64,000 nucleotides of DNA from CAZGKX01 sp964525945 (GTDB lineage: Bacteria > Pseudomonadota > Gammaproteobacteria > Legionellales > Legionellaceae). Shown in pieces: positions 8,895 to 18,170 of the stretch. The stretch covers positions 1-64,000 of the forward strand of contig CAZGKX010000002.1 in assembly GCA_964525945.1 (NCBI GenBank). Direction: 5' to 3'. Each line of letters begins with the position of its first letter. Position 1 is the first letter of the stretch. Both the position numbers and the translations under genes were made by a program. The notes under the pieces were generated by a model that ran no database searches, was not told the DNA's origin, and saw nothing but the letters and a program-made list of their open reading frames with translations.

Positions 8895-9548
8895 TCATTG
8901 CAGATGCACAAGTTGCGTATGCACTTCCACTGCAAAATAACGGTTGAATGTTTGAAAAGAATCCACCAACGGCCATTGATCTTCGTGGCCACACATACGC
9001 AACATTTCAGCTTTAAAAATGGGGCGATAAAAATTCTTAATGAAGGGTTTTATTTCTGACAGCCGTTTAAAGTTTTTCACCAAAACCGTGGCATTTTCTC
9101 TAAGATGGGCCAAATTTATTTTTTCTAACACACATGTGAAATCAATTTGATCTTCAAGAGACGATTTCATCCATTTCAACAGGACAGATCGAGGTTTTAC
9201 ACACAACAATTGCTGCCCTTCATCAATGGATGACTCCATGATGACGATCTGAGAGTGCAGCTCAAATTTAAAACAACACAGAAAATCAAGAAATGTCCCC
9301 TCAATCTCTTTGTGAATTTTATCACCGATCACACGACGAATTTCATGCCTAAACATGGAGGAAAAATGGCGTTCAATTTCATCCAACGTGCCTTCTTCGG
9401 TGTCTTGTTTTTGAATCGTGTAGGCCGTGTAGTCCTCTGATAGCGAATTGAGATCAGGCAACTCAATATCAGGTAATTGTCTGGCAAGAAACGATAAAAA
9501 AACAGGGGTAGGTTTTAATATTAATATGTCCGATTCATTTTGTGGCAT
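8895..9548 (-). CDS. Conserved-looking hypothetical protein
   Basis: A 217-aa soluble protein that I do not recognise. It begins MPQNESDILILKPTPVFLSF and contains an acidic stretch (LPDIELPDLNSLSEDY), several helical segments rich in charged residues, and no signal peptide or membrane segment. It has three Cys residues without a clear metal motif. The codon use and length argue that it is real. It is convergent with the pilin gene and divergent from mutY. No function is proposed. Confidence 0.7.
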   Translation of the reverse strand: MPQNESDILILKPTPVFLSFLARQLPDIELPDLNSLSEDYTAYTIQKQDTEEGTLDEIERHFSSMFRHEIRRVIGDKIHKEIEGTFLDFLCCFKFELHSQIVIMESSIDEGQQLLCVKPRSVLLKWMKSSLEDQIDFTCVLEKINLAHLRENATVLVKNFKRLSEIKPFIKNFYRPIFKAEMLRMCGHEDQWPLVDSFQTFNRYFAVEVHTQLVHLQ

Positions 9549-9732
9549 AATGCGCTCCGTAATTAACTCATCCTGAGTACAACTTGAAAAGCTACATCAA
9601 TATCTAAACGCCCATTTATTTGGGAGGACATACAGACTATCACTTGCTCAAGATGGATTGCAATATTTCGGGTGATTTTTTTTTTACTCGAAGGCCACGA
9701 TCAAAATTCATTCAGAAGGGAATTTATTCAAA

Positions 9733-10797
9733 ATGGCAATTAACCACCAAATATTTACACCAACGTTACTCGCTTGGTATGACATGAATGGCCGTAAAAA
9801 TTTACCTTGGCAACACCCAAAGACAGCATACCGTATATGGATTTCAGAAATAATGCTCCAGCAAACGCAGGTAAAAACAGCCATTCCTTATTTTGTTCGT
9901 TTCATAGAACGTTTTTCAGATGTTTATCAATTAGCATCAGCGTCAGAAGACGAGGTATTGGCGCATTGGTCAGGGTTGGGTTATTACAGCCGTGCGCGCA
10001 ATATCCACAAAACAGCACAATTGCTCTGCAACGATTTTCAAGGTGAATTTCCTCAAGAAGTGGACGTTTTAAAACGTTTGCCTGGCATTGGTCCCTCGAC
10101 AGCAGCAGCCATTGCGTCATTAGCCTTTAATAAGCCCACCGCCATTTTAGATGGTAACGTCAAACGGGTATTAAGCCGGTATTTTTTAATTGCGGGACCA
10201 CCCTCATCACGTCTCGAGCAACAACTTTGGCAACTTGCCAATGCCTGTATGCCCGACGATCGTTGCGCTGACTACACACAAGCTATTATGGATATGGGGG
10301 CCACCTGTTGCACCCCTAAGAACCCCAATTGTGGACAATGCCCTCTAGCCAATACATGCCAAGCCCATCAAACCGATGCCGTTGCCCATTACCCTCAAAA
10401 AAAAATCAAACGAGCACTGCCGGTAAAAAAAGAACAATTTATTTTAATGCACAGCCCAGACAATCGTATTTACTTGGAAAAACGTCCTCCCACCGGGATT
10501 TGGGGCGGTTTATGGAGTTTACCCAGCATTGCTGAACACGATTGTCCCACAGCATTTATTCGAAAAACATATCAGGCTGAAGTCAGCAAGACACAAGCCA
10601 TTATGGCCATTAAGCATTCTTTCAGCCATTTTCATCTGCATATTTCAGCGTTAGCCACAGAATGCCGATTTTCGGTAGCAGAAGTGGCTGAAATGCCGGG
10701 GAGATGGTTTGGTTTTGACGAGATTGACCAATTAGGGTTATCAAGTCCAATGGCCAAAATTATCGCGAAATTTTCTTCGTTATGTTCGACAAAGTAG
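9733..10797 (+). CDS. mutY: Adenine DNA glycosylase MutY
   Basis: Removes adenine mispaired with 8-oxoguanine. The HhH-GPD fold is clear: catalytic-site segment WISEIMLQQTQV, helix-hairpin-helix RLPGIGPSTAAAIASLA, and catalytic Asp in GNVKRVLSRY and following region (ILDGNVKRV). The [4Fe-4S] cluster ligands follow the exact C-x6-C-x2-C-x5-C pattern (CTPKNPNCGQCPLANTC). The C-terminal half is the NUDIX-like 8-oxoG recognition domain (FILMHSPDNRIYLEKRPPTG, WGGLWSLPS). At 354 aa it is full length. The start lies downstream of AAGGGAA. Confidence 0.96.
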   Translation: MAINHQIFTPTLLAWYDMNGRKNLPWQHPKTAYRIWISEIMLQQTQVKTAIPYFVRFIERFSDVYQLASASEDEVLAHWSGLGYYSRARNIHKTAQLLCNDFQGEFPQEVDVLKRLPGIGPSTAAAIASLAFNKPTAILDGNVKRVLSRYFLIAGPPSSRLEQQLWQLANACMPDDRCADYTQAIMDMGATCCTPKNPNCGQCPLANTCQAHQTDAVAHYPQKKIKRALPVKKEQFILMHSPDNRIYLEKRPPTGIWGGLWSLPSIAEHDCPTAFIRKTYQAEVSKTQAIMAIKHSFSHFHLHISALATECRFSVAEVAEMPGRWFGFDEIDQLGLSSPMAKIIAKFSSLCSTK

Positions 10798-10900
10798 AAT
10801 GAACAAGTTGCTATAATTATAAACCATGTCGTGGCGCGGCATCGCATAAACGTATCTGGCATTTGAGCTTCGTTCGAACTATGTGATTGTGTTACAGTTC

Positions 10901-11227
10901 TTAAGGTTGATACGGAGGGACTTTGCTCAAAATTTTTATCGCTGCAAGAGCATCGGGTTGGCCCGCTTTTGCTGCACATCTGATCCAATACCATGCCCGC
11001 TTTCTATTTTCAACAACGCCTTGGCCATAATAATACATGTAACCCACAGCATACTGGGCATCACGTTGTCCTTTCTCAGCTTCGGGTTTTAACCGCACGA
11101 ACGCTTGCCGGTAGTCTTGAACTTGAAAGCTTTTAATGCCTTCTTTCAAATTTAATCCCCCGGTGACACAACTGCTTATTAACAAAGAAACAATAACTAG
11201 TTTTAAAAACAAATGGCCCAAACGCAT
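10901..11227 (-). CDS. Sel1-repeat lipoprotein
   Basis: A 108-aa probable lipoprotein. The N-terminus has a hydrophobic signal and a lipobox (LLISSC), with Cys20 as the likely lipidated residue. The body holds about two Sel1-like TPR repeats (AEKGQRDAQYAVGYMYYYGQ and AAKAGQPDALAAIKILSK). Sel1 repeats mediate protein-protein contacts. It lies nine bases after gspC on the same strand, so the two are probably cotranscribed, and a role near the T2SS or cell envelope is possible but unproven. Confidence 0.85.
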   Translation of the reverse strand: MRLGHLFLKLVIVSLLISSCVTGGLNLKEGIKSFQVQDYRQAFVRLKPEAEKGQRDAQYAVGYMYYYGQGVVENRKRAWYWIRCAAKAGQPDALAAIKILSKVPPYQP

Positions 11228-11236
11228 GCCGTATCC

Positions 11237-11743
11237 TTAATGTATTATTGGTTTAGGAGGGGCTTCAAAGATTAAATCATTTTTCGGGAAAGTTAAACTC
11301 TCCAATTCCCCATTTCGATTGACTAAAACACCATCCGACGTGATGCGTTTGATCACAACACCGCTCGACAACGCATCCCCGACCCGAAAGGATTGTTCGC
11401 GACCATTTGCGGAGCGAATGATCACTTGCGACAAACTTTCTTGCGAAGCTAACATAATGCCAACAACAGTGACATTTAAAATGGATCGTTTGACATCCCC
11501 TTCTGACAAATTATTGGGTACGTAATCTCCAAACAAAGGCGCATTTAAACCCACATTTTTTTCATCTGGCGTTGCCCCTTCCTTCAATTTTATACCCGGT
11601 TTTGTCAGTGGCTGCGTGGTGACGGTCAGATAATTTTTTATGCCCAAACTAACTTGCATCACCACGAAGAGAGCGAATACCAAACAAAAGATCGGGGCAA
11701 CGATAGGCTTCATAAAAAACGCTTTAATATCAGTATAAACCAC
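11237..11743 (-). CDS. gspC: Type II secretion protein GspC (LspC-like)
   Basis: Inner-membrane clamp protein that links the secretin to the inner-membrane platform. One N-terminal transmembrane helix (VAPIFCLVFALFVVMQVSLG) is followed by a periplasmic HR domain (APLFGDYVP, VKRSILNVTVVGIMLAS, QVIIRSANGREQSFRVGD). At 168 aa it ends after the HR domain and has no PDZ or coiled-coil region. A GTG start is chosen because AAGGAA lies about 10 bases upstream of it; the next ATG has no ribosome-binding site. It is unlinked to gspDE in the window. Confidence 0.85.
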   Translation of the reverse strand: MVYTDIKAFFMKPIVAPIFCLVFALFVVMQVSLGIKNYLTVTTQPLTKPGIKLKEGATPDEKNVGLNAPLFGDYVPNNLSEGDVKRSILNVTVVGIMLASQESLSQVIIRSANGREQSFRVGDALSSGVVIKRITSDGVLVNRNGELESLTFPKNDLIFEAPPKPIIH

Positions 11744-11846
11744 GCAATATTTTCCTTCTGGATCGTTCCAATGGATGCTGCATACATTTACATCATACGA
11801 TGTTCAAGCATTTTGCTGCCCGTTCATGGCCCCTAAGGATAACGCA

Positions 11847-13232
11847 TTAATTTTTTTTTGCAAAAGCAAACAAGTAATCTTGTAAATCCTCAGGTTTTTC
11901 AGGGATTTTAAAAAAATACCCTTGGCCATAATCACATTGACTGTCAATGATAAAGTTTTTTTGGAATTCAGTTTCAATGCCTTCAGCCAACACTTCTAAA
12001 TTTAAGCAATGGGCTAAATTAATGATGGCATTTACAATCGCAATATTGTTGCTGTTGCTGACAATTTCCATAATAAATGATTGATCAATTTTTAATTTAT
12101 CAACAGGAAAACGTTTTAAATAAGACAAATTTGAATAACCTGTTCCAAAATCGTCAATCGACAGTTTAACACCCAATTGTTTTAATTGATTCATAGTGTC
12201 CAGTAATTTATCAATATTTTCCAAAAGCACACGCTCCGTAATTTCCAACTCAAGGAATTGTGGAGGCAATCCTGTTTTCGTTAAAATGGTCTCAATGAGC
12301 ATTGGCAAGTTGGGTTGATGAAATTGCCGCGAAGACATATTGACAGAAACGATGAGCGTGGATAATCCTTGTTTATGCCAGCGCATCAATTGCTCACATG
12401 CTTCTTCTAAAACCCATGAACCAATGTCAATGATAAGGCCAGTCTCTTCTGCAACAGGGATAAAATCCAGCGGTGAAATCACACCCAGAACGGGATTATC
12501 CCAACGCAATAAGGCTTCAAGACCCACAACACAATTATTTTTAATGTCTATCAATGGCTGGTAAACCAAATGAAATTCTTTATTTTTTAATGCCCCTCTT
12601 AATGCCGTGTCCATCTGCAAACGACTCAAAGCACGGCTTTTTAATTCAGGATAAAACAAGCGATAAGTGTTCCGTCCGTTTTCTTTTGCTTCGTACATGG
12701 CTAAATCAGCATGTTTCATGAGTGATTCATAGTCGGGACCATCCTGGGGATAAATACTAATGCCCACACTGGCGGTTATTTTTATAGAATAAGGGCCAAT
12801 TTTGTACGGTTTTCTGATGGTCGCCAAGAGTTTTTCAGCGAATTGTGCCGGCAGTTCTTGGCTGCTTTCATAAGGCATTAAAATAATGAACTCATCGCCC
12901 CCGAACCGCGCGATCAAGTTTGTTTCGTCCCCCATGGTCAACAAACGTTCAGCAACGGCCTGCAATAATTTATCACCGATACTATGGCCTATCGTGTCGT
13001 TTGTTAATTTAAAACGATCTAAATCTAAAAAAAGACAAGCCAACGATAAATGATTTTTACTCGCCTCCAAAATCGCTTGTTCCACACCTTCTTTAAACAG
13101 CACTTGATTGGGCAATTGTGTTAAATTGTCATGGGTGGCTTGCCGTTTCAATTGTTGTTGCATATCCCGGGCAAGAGACGATAGCCGATTACGCAGCTTC
13201 GATAGTGATTTTTTAAAACCTTGCCTATTCAT
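11847..13232 (-). CDS. GGDEF-EAL cyclic-di-GMP protein
   Basis: Cytoplasmic protein with both cyclic-di-GMP synthesis and hydrolysis domains. After a short helical N-terminus (about 35 residues, no transmembrane or PAS domain) the diguanylate cyclase domain has ATHDNLTQLPNQVLF and an intact RFGGDEFIIL signature. The EAL domain has EALLRW, the Asn motif VSVNMSSRQF, LEITE, the DDFGTGYSNLSYLKRFP loop, KIDQSFI, and AEGIETEFQ. Both active sites look intact by eye, so net activity is unknown. At 461 aa it lacks a sensory input domain. It begins at an ATG behind GAGGG and diverges from the following PLP enzyme gene. Confidence 0.93.
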   Translation of the reverse strand: MNRQGFKKSLSKLRNRLSSLARDMQQQLKRQATHDNLTQLPNQVLFKEGVEQAILEASKNHLSLACLFLDLDRFKLTNDTIGHSIGDKLLQAVAERLLTMGDETNLIARFGGDEFIILMPYESSQELPAQFAEKLLATIRKPYKIGPYSIKITASVGISIYPQDGPDYESLMKHADLAMYEAKENGRNTYRLFYPELKSRALSRLQMDTALRGALKNKEFHLVYQPLIDIKNNCVVGLEALLRWDNPVLGVISPLDFIPVAEETGLIIDIGSWVLEEACEQLMRWHKQGLSTLIVSVNMSSRQFHQPNLPMLIETILTKTGLPPQFLELEITERVLLENIDKLLDTMNQLKQLGVKLSIDDFGTGYSNLSYLKRFPVDKLKIDQSFIMEIVSNSNNIAIVNAIINLAHCLNLEVLAEGIETEFQKNFIIDSQCDYGQGYFFKIPEKPEDLQDYLFAFAKKN

Positions 13233-13332
13233 TCATCCCTCTCTAGAATGGCACTATAATTGTTGGCGGCAGTTTTTATGTCCCCTTTAGTTTAAGTGTA
13301 CTAGAAATTTAAAAAAAAAATCAGGATGATGC

Positions 13333-14484
13333 ATGAAAAACAAACACTTCAATACCAGAGTCATACATGCTGGACAAAAATCAGACCCGAGTACGGGTGC
13401 AGTAATGACTCCAATTTATGCCACGTCAACCTATCAACAAAGTGCTCCTGGTGTTCATCAAGGTTACGAATATTCACGCACCCAGAACCCCACACGTACA
13501 GCGTATGAACAGTGCATGGCCAGCTTAGAATCCGGTGTCAGAGGATTCGCTTTTGCGTCAGGAATGGCTGCCATCAACACAGTCATCGACCTATTGGACA
13601 CAGGTGATCATGTCATTGCAACGGATGATTTATACGGCGGTTCATTTCGATTATTTGATAAAATCAAAACCCGCACCTCAAACCTTGATTTTTCTTATGT
13701 CGACATGGCGAATACGGAAAACATTGAAGCCGCTATACAACCGAACACTCGGATGATATGGGTTGAAACGCCAACCAACCCCATGCTTAAATTGGCTAAT
13801 TTACGTCAAATTGCCCAATTAGCGAAACGCCATAAATTGATCACGGTGGTCGATAATACCTTTGCCACCCCTTGGATTCAACGCCCTATAGAAATGGGAT
13901 TCGATATTGTTTTGCATTCGGCAACCAAATATTTAAATGGCCATTCTGATGTGATCAGTGGCGTGGTTGTTGTGGGGGAAAACCAAGAGTTAGCGGAAAA
14001 ATTGGCTTTTTTACAAAACGGATGTGGTGCGATTGCCGGGCCTTTTGACAGCTTTTTAGTACTAAGAGGACTAAAAACCTTGTCCATTAGAATGCAACAA
14101 CATTGCGAAAACGCCCTTGCCCTCGCCCCCTGGCTTGAACAACATCCCAACGTGGAACGCGTGATTTATCCTGGGTTGAATTCTCACCCTCAATTTACAT
14201 TGGCTACAGAACAAATGTCAGCATTTGGGGGCATGATTTCAATGGTGGTGCGCGGCGGGCTGGAGGGGGCTCAGCGTTTTTTATCGCGTTGCGAGCTGTT
14301 TACATTAGCAGAAAGCTTGGGGGGCGTAGAAAGTTTGATAGAGCATCCTGCCATCATGACCCACGCTTCCATACCTCAACAGACCCGTGAACAACTGGGC
14401 ATTTTAGATGGTTTTGTCCGGTTGTCAGTGGGCATTGAACATGTAGAAGACTTACAAGCCGATTTAGCACATGATCTAAGTTAG
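13333..14484 (+). CDS. Cystathionine gamma-synthase/lyase family PLP enzyme
   Basis: Cys/Met metabolism PLP-dependent enzyme that acts on cystathionine or O-acyl-homoserine. The family opening RVIHAGQKSDPSTGAVMTPI is followed by EYSRTQNPTR, SGMAAI, the PLP-binding VETPTNPMLKLANL and DNTFATPWIQRP, the Schiff-base lysine in LHSATKYLNGHSD, and the C-terminal LAESLGGVESLIEHPA and RLSVGIEHVEDL. At 383 aa it fits MetB, MetC or cystathionine gamma-lyase; sequence alone does not separate them. Its stop overlaps the convergent orphan gene by nine bases. If it is a lyase it could make cysteine from cystathionine. Confidence 0.92.
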   Translation: MKNKHFNTRVIHAGQKSDPSTGAVMTPIYATSTYQQSAPGVHQGYEYSRTQNPTRTAYEQCMASLESGVRGFAFASGMAAINTVIDLLDTGDHVIATDDLYGGSFRLFDKIKTRTSNLDFSYVDMANTENIEAAIQPNTRMIWVETPTNPMLKLANLRQIAQLAKRHKLITVVDNTFATPWIQRPIEMGFDIVLHSATKYLNGHSDVISGVVVVGENQELAEKLAFLQNGCGAIAGPFDSFLVLRGLKTLSIRMQQHCENALALAPWLEQHPNVERVIYPGLNSHPQFTLATEQMSAFGGMISMVVRGGLEGAQRFLSRCELFTLAESLGGVESLIEHPAIMTHASIPQQTREQLGILDGFVRLSVGIEHVEDLQADLAHDLS

Positions 14485-15306
14485 AGCAGGAGGGCCACCC
14501 ATGACAACAACTTCCGCTTCCGTACGGTCGCGGTTCAGTTGGCCTTTTTTGCAATGTTGTGCTGTTTTATCAAAAAACATTAATCCTGCACTCATTTCCT
14601 TCAAGATGGCAGTTTTTTGCTCATCCCAAACTTCATCAAGGTTAGCACTTTCAGCATCATTAACTTGAGTTTCAAGATGTGTGTCTATTACAGCGATCAT
14701 TTGCGCTAAGATAATCCCGCCTGCTGGGGTACGAACAACTGTACTTACATGATCAAAACAATCTGTTTTGACATATTTAGCGGTCATTGTTTCGGCATAT
14801 TCAACTGGCATGTTGAGTTTGGTTTGAATTTCTGCACTCATCCGATTTAAGATATGACCACAGGCATCATTCCACATCAAACTTGCCATTTCAACGATGA
14901 CAGAAGAAGGAATTATCTCCGATTGAGCTTTTATGCATCGGAGAGTTACATCAAACAACGGATTTTGTACTTGAAGCAACTGGATTGCAGTCAATTCTTT
15001 ATAACGGCTTAGAAAAGCTGAAATCCTATTGTTTCGTTTACGTCTTTCCTCTAATCCTAAATGATTATTTCTAGGCCTGCTCGCGTAAACAATAGAAGGA
15101 ACAGGCGGCAACTGAGCTGGCAATATTCCATTCTGGATAAAAAATGAACGAACATGATGGTTATGGTCGAGCAATTGTTGTTTTAATTCTATTTGATCTG
15201 CTCTGAACTTTGCAGCGGAGAGGCGGTTCGCCATTTTTTGTGCTTCGTTAGATTTTTTTATATGTTTTTTCGATGGATTCGGGGACGTAGAAAATGGTTG
15301 TTTCAT
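14476..15306 (-). CDS. Orphan protein with bZIP-like basic segments; candidate nuclear effector
   Basis: A 276-aa protein not recognised as a family. The N-terminus is basic (PSKKHIKKSNEAQKMA), resembling a nuclear localisation signal. Residues 27-52 follow the eukaryotic bZIP pattern: Asn27, Ser30-Ala31-Ala32, Arg35, then Leu41, Leu45 and Val52 with Fos-like spacing (NRLSAAKFRADQIELKQQLL). A second, weaker match is at residues 88-111 (ERRKRNNRISAFLSRYKELT) with Asn93, Ser96-Ala97, Ser100-Arg101 and Lys103. The zipper is short and broken by a Pro-rich stretch (LPAQLPPVPS). The C-terminal half is helical and soluble. It is monocistronic and overlaps metB-like at the 3' end. Dot/Icm delivery and nuclear activity are inferences. 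Confidence 0.7.
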   Translation of the reverse strand: MKQPFSTSPNPSKKHIKKSNEAQKMANRLSAAKFRADQIELKQQLLDHNHHVRSFFIQNGILPAQLPPVPSIVYASRPRNNHLGLEERRKRNNRISAFLSRYKELTAIQLLQVQNPLFDVTLRCIKAQSEIIPSSVIVEMASLMWNDACGHILNRMSAEIQTKLNMPVEYAETMTAKYVKTDCFDHVSTVVRTPAGGIILAQMIAVIDTHLETQVNDAESANLDEVWDEQKTAILKEMSAGLMFFDKTAQHCKKGQLNRDRTEAEVVVMGGPPALT

Positions 15307-15385
15307 CGGTTCATGTTATGTAAGAAAAATGGACATTAGCTTACCTTATCAATATTAAGGAAACCTTAAATATAAACACCTTACT

Positions 15386-15415
15386 GGCCCTTGATAAAGC
15401 CCAGCATCAAGGGCC
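15386..15415 (-). terminator. Hairpin downstream of the glycosylation cassette
   Basis: GGCCCTTGAT and ATCAAGGGCC form a perfect 10-bp stem with a 10-base loop, ten bases after the glycosyltransferase stop on the minus strand. The sequence after it on that strand is AT-rich (AGTAAGGTGTTTATATTT) but without a clean T-tract. Confidence 0.6.
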
Positions 15416-15424
15416 TCAGTAGGA

Positions 15425-16918
15425 TTAGCTTTGTTTGCAATCAAATGATTCAGCGCGGTATAACGTGTAGTTATTTTGAAGCACGGGCACAGTTGCAATT
15501 TCACTGAGGTGCTTTAAAAATTTAGTCGGCAGGGGCGTGGGTTCACCGGAATTTAGAACCACATAATTCACTGCATGCTCCATCAGTAAATCGCACAATT
15601 GGTTGGCGTCTAGTGTGGCCGAGGCATTGCCACGTGAATAAAATTGCGCCGAATAAGTTGTTTTATGATCCCAAAAAATAAGATGGCGTTCAGAGACAGG
15701 TTGTTGCTGGTCACAGAGGGCAACCAAACGATCTTGCGATTTCGAAACCAACTCAGGTTTTAACACAAATAAAAATGTAGCGAGCAAAAACAAACAACCA
15801 TTGATCGCGGCCACAGGAATAAAACGCCGTTTATCCCCTGGCGTCATTTGACAGCGGTTGACCAATTCAGCAAACAACAACGACAGCAAGGGTAAACTGG
15901 GAAACACATAAGGGTATATGATGTTGCGAGCAAACGTGAAAAAAATCAACGGCACGAAGGCACATAACACTAAATAATTGATCCAGCCATCTTGGTCTTT
16001 CCAGATGGCTGGAATTTTTTTACCTTCACGAATGAACCAGACAAGTGCAGCAATGGACCACGGCAACATCCCCATCAGCGCATACACCCAAATCATCCCA
16101 TAAGGAGCTGAATGCGCAAAACCATATTTATCACCATCCCAACCTGGTTCTAAGAAACGTTGAATATGTTCCCCAACAATAAAATAATGCAAAAAACCAG
16201 GGGTCCTGATTTCAGCCCAAATATACCACGGCAAAGCAATTGCCAGTGTTAATAAACCCCCTTTTACCCACGGTAAATTTTTCCACACCGCAGACCATTT
16301 ACGGTGCATGCATATCCAAACAAAGATGGGCATGCCCATCAAAACAAGGGCTACCGGTCCTTTGGCCAACAAACCAAGCCCTAAACCCACAAAAAACACA
16401 TAGCCCCATGGTTTACTGGCATTAACGACCGCGTTCCAAAACGAAATAAAAATGAGGGTGGTGCAAAAGAGCAACGACGGATCGGTCATGACCGTTCCCG
16501 CATCTAAAAGAAAATATAAGTTACTCGCCAACACCAACACCGTGGTGGCTGCCATCAATGTTCCGCTATGGCGCTTCGCAAAACCCCACACCAAACCTAA
16601 TATGCCAATAGACAGCAATAAACCGGGCAATCGCACCGCGAATTCACTCACGCCCAATAATTTAATCGATGCAGCAGACAACCACGTCGATAAAGGTGGT
16701 TTTGCCCAAAAAGGTTGATCGTAAAAATGCATCGGTGTGACCCAATTGTTGGTCTGGGCCATAATGCGGGCAATTTCACCATAGCGTGATTCAGTCGAAT
16801 CATTGAGTGGAACATAATGCATCGCCACAATGCGGCAAATCAACAAGAAAAATAACACAAAGATAATATGCTGATAAAACTTTTTATGAGCCGTCTCATT
16901 TAAGGTGTTTTGTGACAT
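15425..16918 (-). CDS. GT39/ArnT-like glycosyltransferase (FlmK-like)
   Basis: Polytopic inner-membrane glycosyltransferase of the ArnT/PMT type, which moves a sugar from an undecaprenyl-phosphate carrier to an envelope acceptor on the periplasmic face. The first periplasmic loop carries the acidic signature PLNDSTESRYGEIARIM, followed by FWAKPPLSTWLSA, FAVRLPGLLLS and about a dozen transmembrane helices. A short soluble periplasmic C-terminal domain follows. At 497 aa it is close to ArnT (about 550). It is the last gene of a four-gene cassette, nine bases after the deacetylase. By analogy with Francisella FlmK, the acceptor may be lipid A; this is inferred from neighbours. Confidence 0.85.
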   Translation of the reverse strand: MSQNTLNETAHKKFYQHIIFVLFFLLICRIVAMHYVPLNDSTESRYGEIARIMAQTNNWVTPMHFYDQPFWAKPPLSTWLSAASIKLLGVSEFAVRLPGLLLSIGILGLVWGFAKRHSGTLMAATTVLVLASNLYFLLDAGTVMTDPSLLFCTTLIFISFWNAVVNASKPWGYVFFVGLGLGLLAKGPVALVLMGMPIFVWICMHRKWSAVWKNLPWVKGGLLTLAIALPWYIWAEIRTPGFLHYFIVGEHIQRFLEPGWDGDKYGFAHSAPYGMIWVYALMGMLPWSIAALVWFIREGKKIPAIWKDQDGWINYLVLCAFVPLIFFTFARNIIYPYVFPSLPLLSLLFAELVNRCQMTPGDKRRFIPVAAINGCLFLLATFLFVLKPELVSKSQDRLVALCDQQQPVSERHLIFWDHKTTYSAQFYSRGNASATLDANQLCDLLMEHAVNYVVLNSGEPTPLPTKFLKHLSEIATVPVLQNNYTLYRAESFDCKQS

Positions 16919-16926
16919 GTTCTCAA

Positions 16927-17751
16927 TTATCCAATCTGTGCTTTAATTTGGAACGAATTATCCTCTAAATCACACAAAAAAGCATCACTTAAAAAGTATT
17001 TCAGCTCGTGATGACGGGATCCATACAAAGGATCAGTGGGATCGTTTGAAGCCTCACCTGGATGACACATGATCAATCCACCCTCCACGCTATTTTTTAA
17101 AAAGTGACGAAAATAACTGCGGTAATTCACGGCTTGTTTAAAATTATAAATACCAGAAAATGTGGGGTTAAAGGAGATGGACGCTTGCACCAACCGTTGC
17201 TTAAATGAATACCCCCCCAGCAGCGCAATCAATTGCTGTTTAGGAAAACTTTCCATGGATAAAAAATCACGCCACCCATTGCTGGTATTGCGGACCATAG
17301 CGGATAATTTAAGCTTTTTATACACAGCAACAAAGGCATCACGGACAATGGGCAATTGATGAACGTGTTGATGCCCGTCAATATAAAGTGGGTAGCTTTG
17401 CATGCATGATTTGTAACATTCCAATTGGGCCAATAATTCTGCTGCTACACAGCGAACAGCCAGCTTTCTTGAATATATTTTTTGCAACAGCTGCGGTAAG
17501 TTTGAAAACAACGGCCCTTCTGATTGCTGCCATTCCGAACTTAATGCTTCACCCATTGTTAAATTAAAATGCAGACCTATTGTCATGGAGGGTTGCAATT
17601 GATTTAATTCAACACTGGCTTGTGGCCACAATGCAGAATTAACCAAACAACTGATGGCATTAATGCGGTTCATTTTGGCCAATTGGAGAATGCCAGAATT
17701 AATGAATGGGTTTTGCGCGTAATCGTCGGCACAAATCAGGATGCGACTCAT
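16927..17751 (-). CDS. ChbG/YdjC-family carbohydrate deacetylase (NaxD-like)
   Basis: Metal-dependent N-deacetylase of the YdjC/ChbG fold. Metal and catalytic residues appear in order: Asp-Asp in LICADDYAQN, His in IGLHFNLTMG, two His in YIDGHQHVHQLP, and the C-terminal CHPGEASNDP. At 274 aa it fits the family. In Francisella, NaxD of this family deacetylates undecaprenyl-phosphate N-acetylgalactosamine before transfer to lipid A by FlmK. The same GT2-deacetylase-GT39 combination here suggests the same role. The start overlaps the gtrA-like stop by four bases. Confidence 0.85.
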   Translation of the reverse strand: MSRILICADDYAQNPFINSGILQLAKMNRINAISCLVNSALWPQASVELNQLQPSMTIGLHFNLTMGEALSSEWQQSEGPLFSNLPQLLQKIYSRKLAVRCVAAELLAQLECYKSCMQSYPLYIDGHQHVHQLPIVRDAFVAVYKKLKLSAMVRNTSNGWRDFLSMESFPKQQLIALLGGYSFKQRLVQASISFNPTFSGIYNFKQAVNYRSYFRHFLKNSVEGGLIMCHPGEASNDPTDPLYGSRHHELKYFLSDAFLCDLEDNSFQIKAQIG

Positions 17752-18170
17752 ATTTTTTGACCTATTTTTTCACGGTAAACCAGAAAATTATTCATCAAAT
17801 AACCGGTGGACATATACCACAACATGCCGCTTAAAATTGCGGGTAAATGCTTCATAAGCAAATAATCAATTAACACATATTCAATCAACTCAACGATCAA
17901 TAAATTGGTAAAATTGATGGCAAAAAATAAAATTAAACGTTTGGCAATTTGACCTTCGACGCGGAACGTAAAATGCAAATTCATAAAAAAGCTGGAAATA
18001 ATTCCGATTAAATAGCCCATCGCAGTGTACGTTAGATACCCCAACCCCATGACTGCGCCTAAATACATGACCGTCATGCACAACAAAGTGTTCGTGGCGC
18101 CAACAAACAAATAGCGGGCAAATTTATAACGGTCTTTTAACGATTTAATCGCTGTTATTAATCGATTCAT
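17748..18170 (-). CDS. GtrA-family membrane protein
   Basis: Small four-helix membrane protein of the GtrA/DPMS3 family, often linked to flipping of polyprenyl-phosphate sugars. It begins with a short basic segment, then FARYLFVGATNTLLCMTVMY, the family-defining FxxxG-xxNT opening. Three more hydrophobic helices follow. The ATG giving MNRLITAIKSLK is preferred over one seven codons upstream. It overlaps the glycosyltransferase gene 5' and the deacetylase gene 3', consistent with one transcript. Confidence 0.85.
   Translation of the reverse strand: MNRLITAIKSLKDRYKFARYLFVGATNTLLCMTVMYLGAVMGLGYLTYTAMGYLIGIISSFFMNLHFTFRVEGQIAKRLILFFAINFTNLLIVELIEYVLIDYLLMKHLPAILSGMLWYMSTGYLMNNFLVYREKIGQKI

Noticed and set aside
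10798..10900. A small RNA gene after mutY (TATAAT near 10812)
   Set aside because: The TATAAT has no properly spaced -35 and the following sequence shows no stable terminator hairpin.
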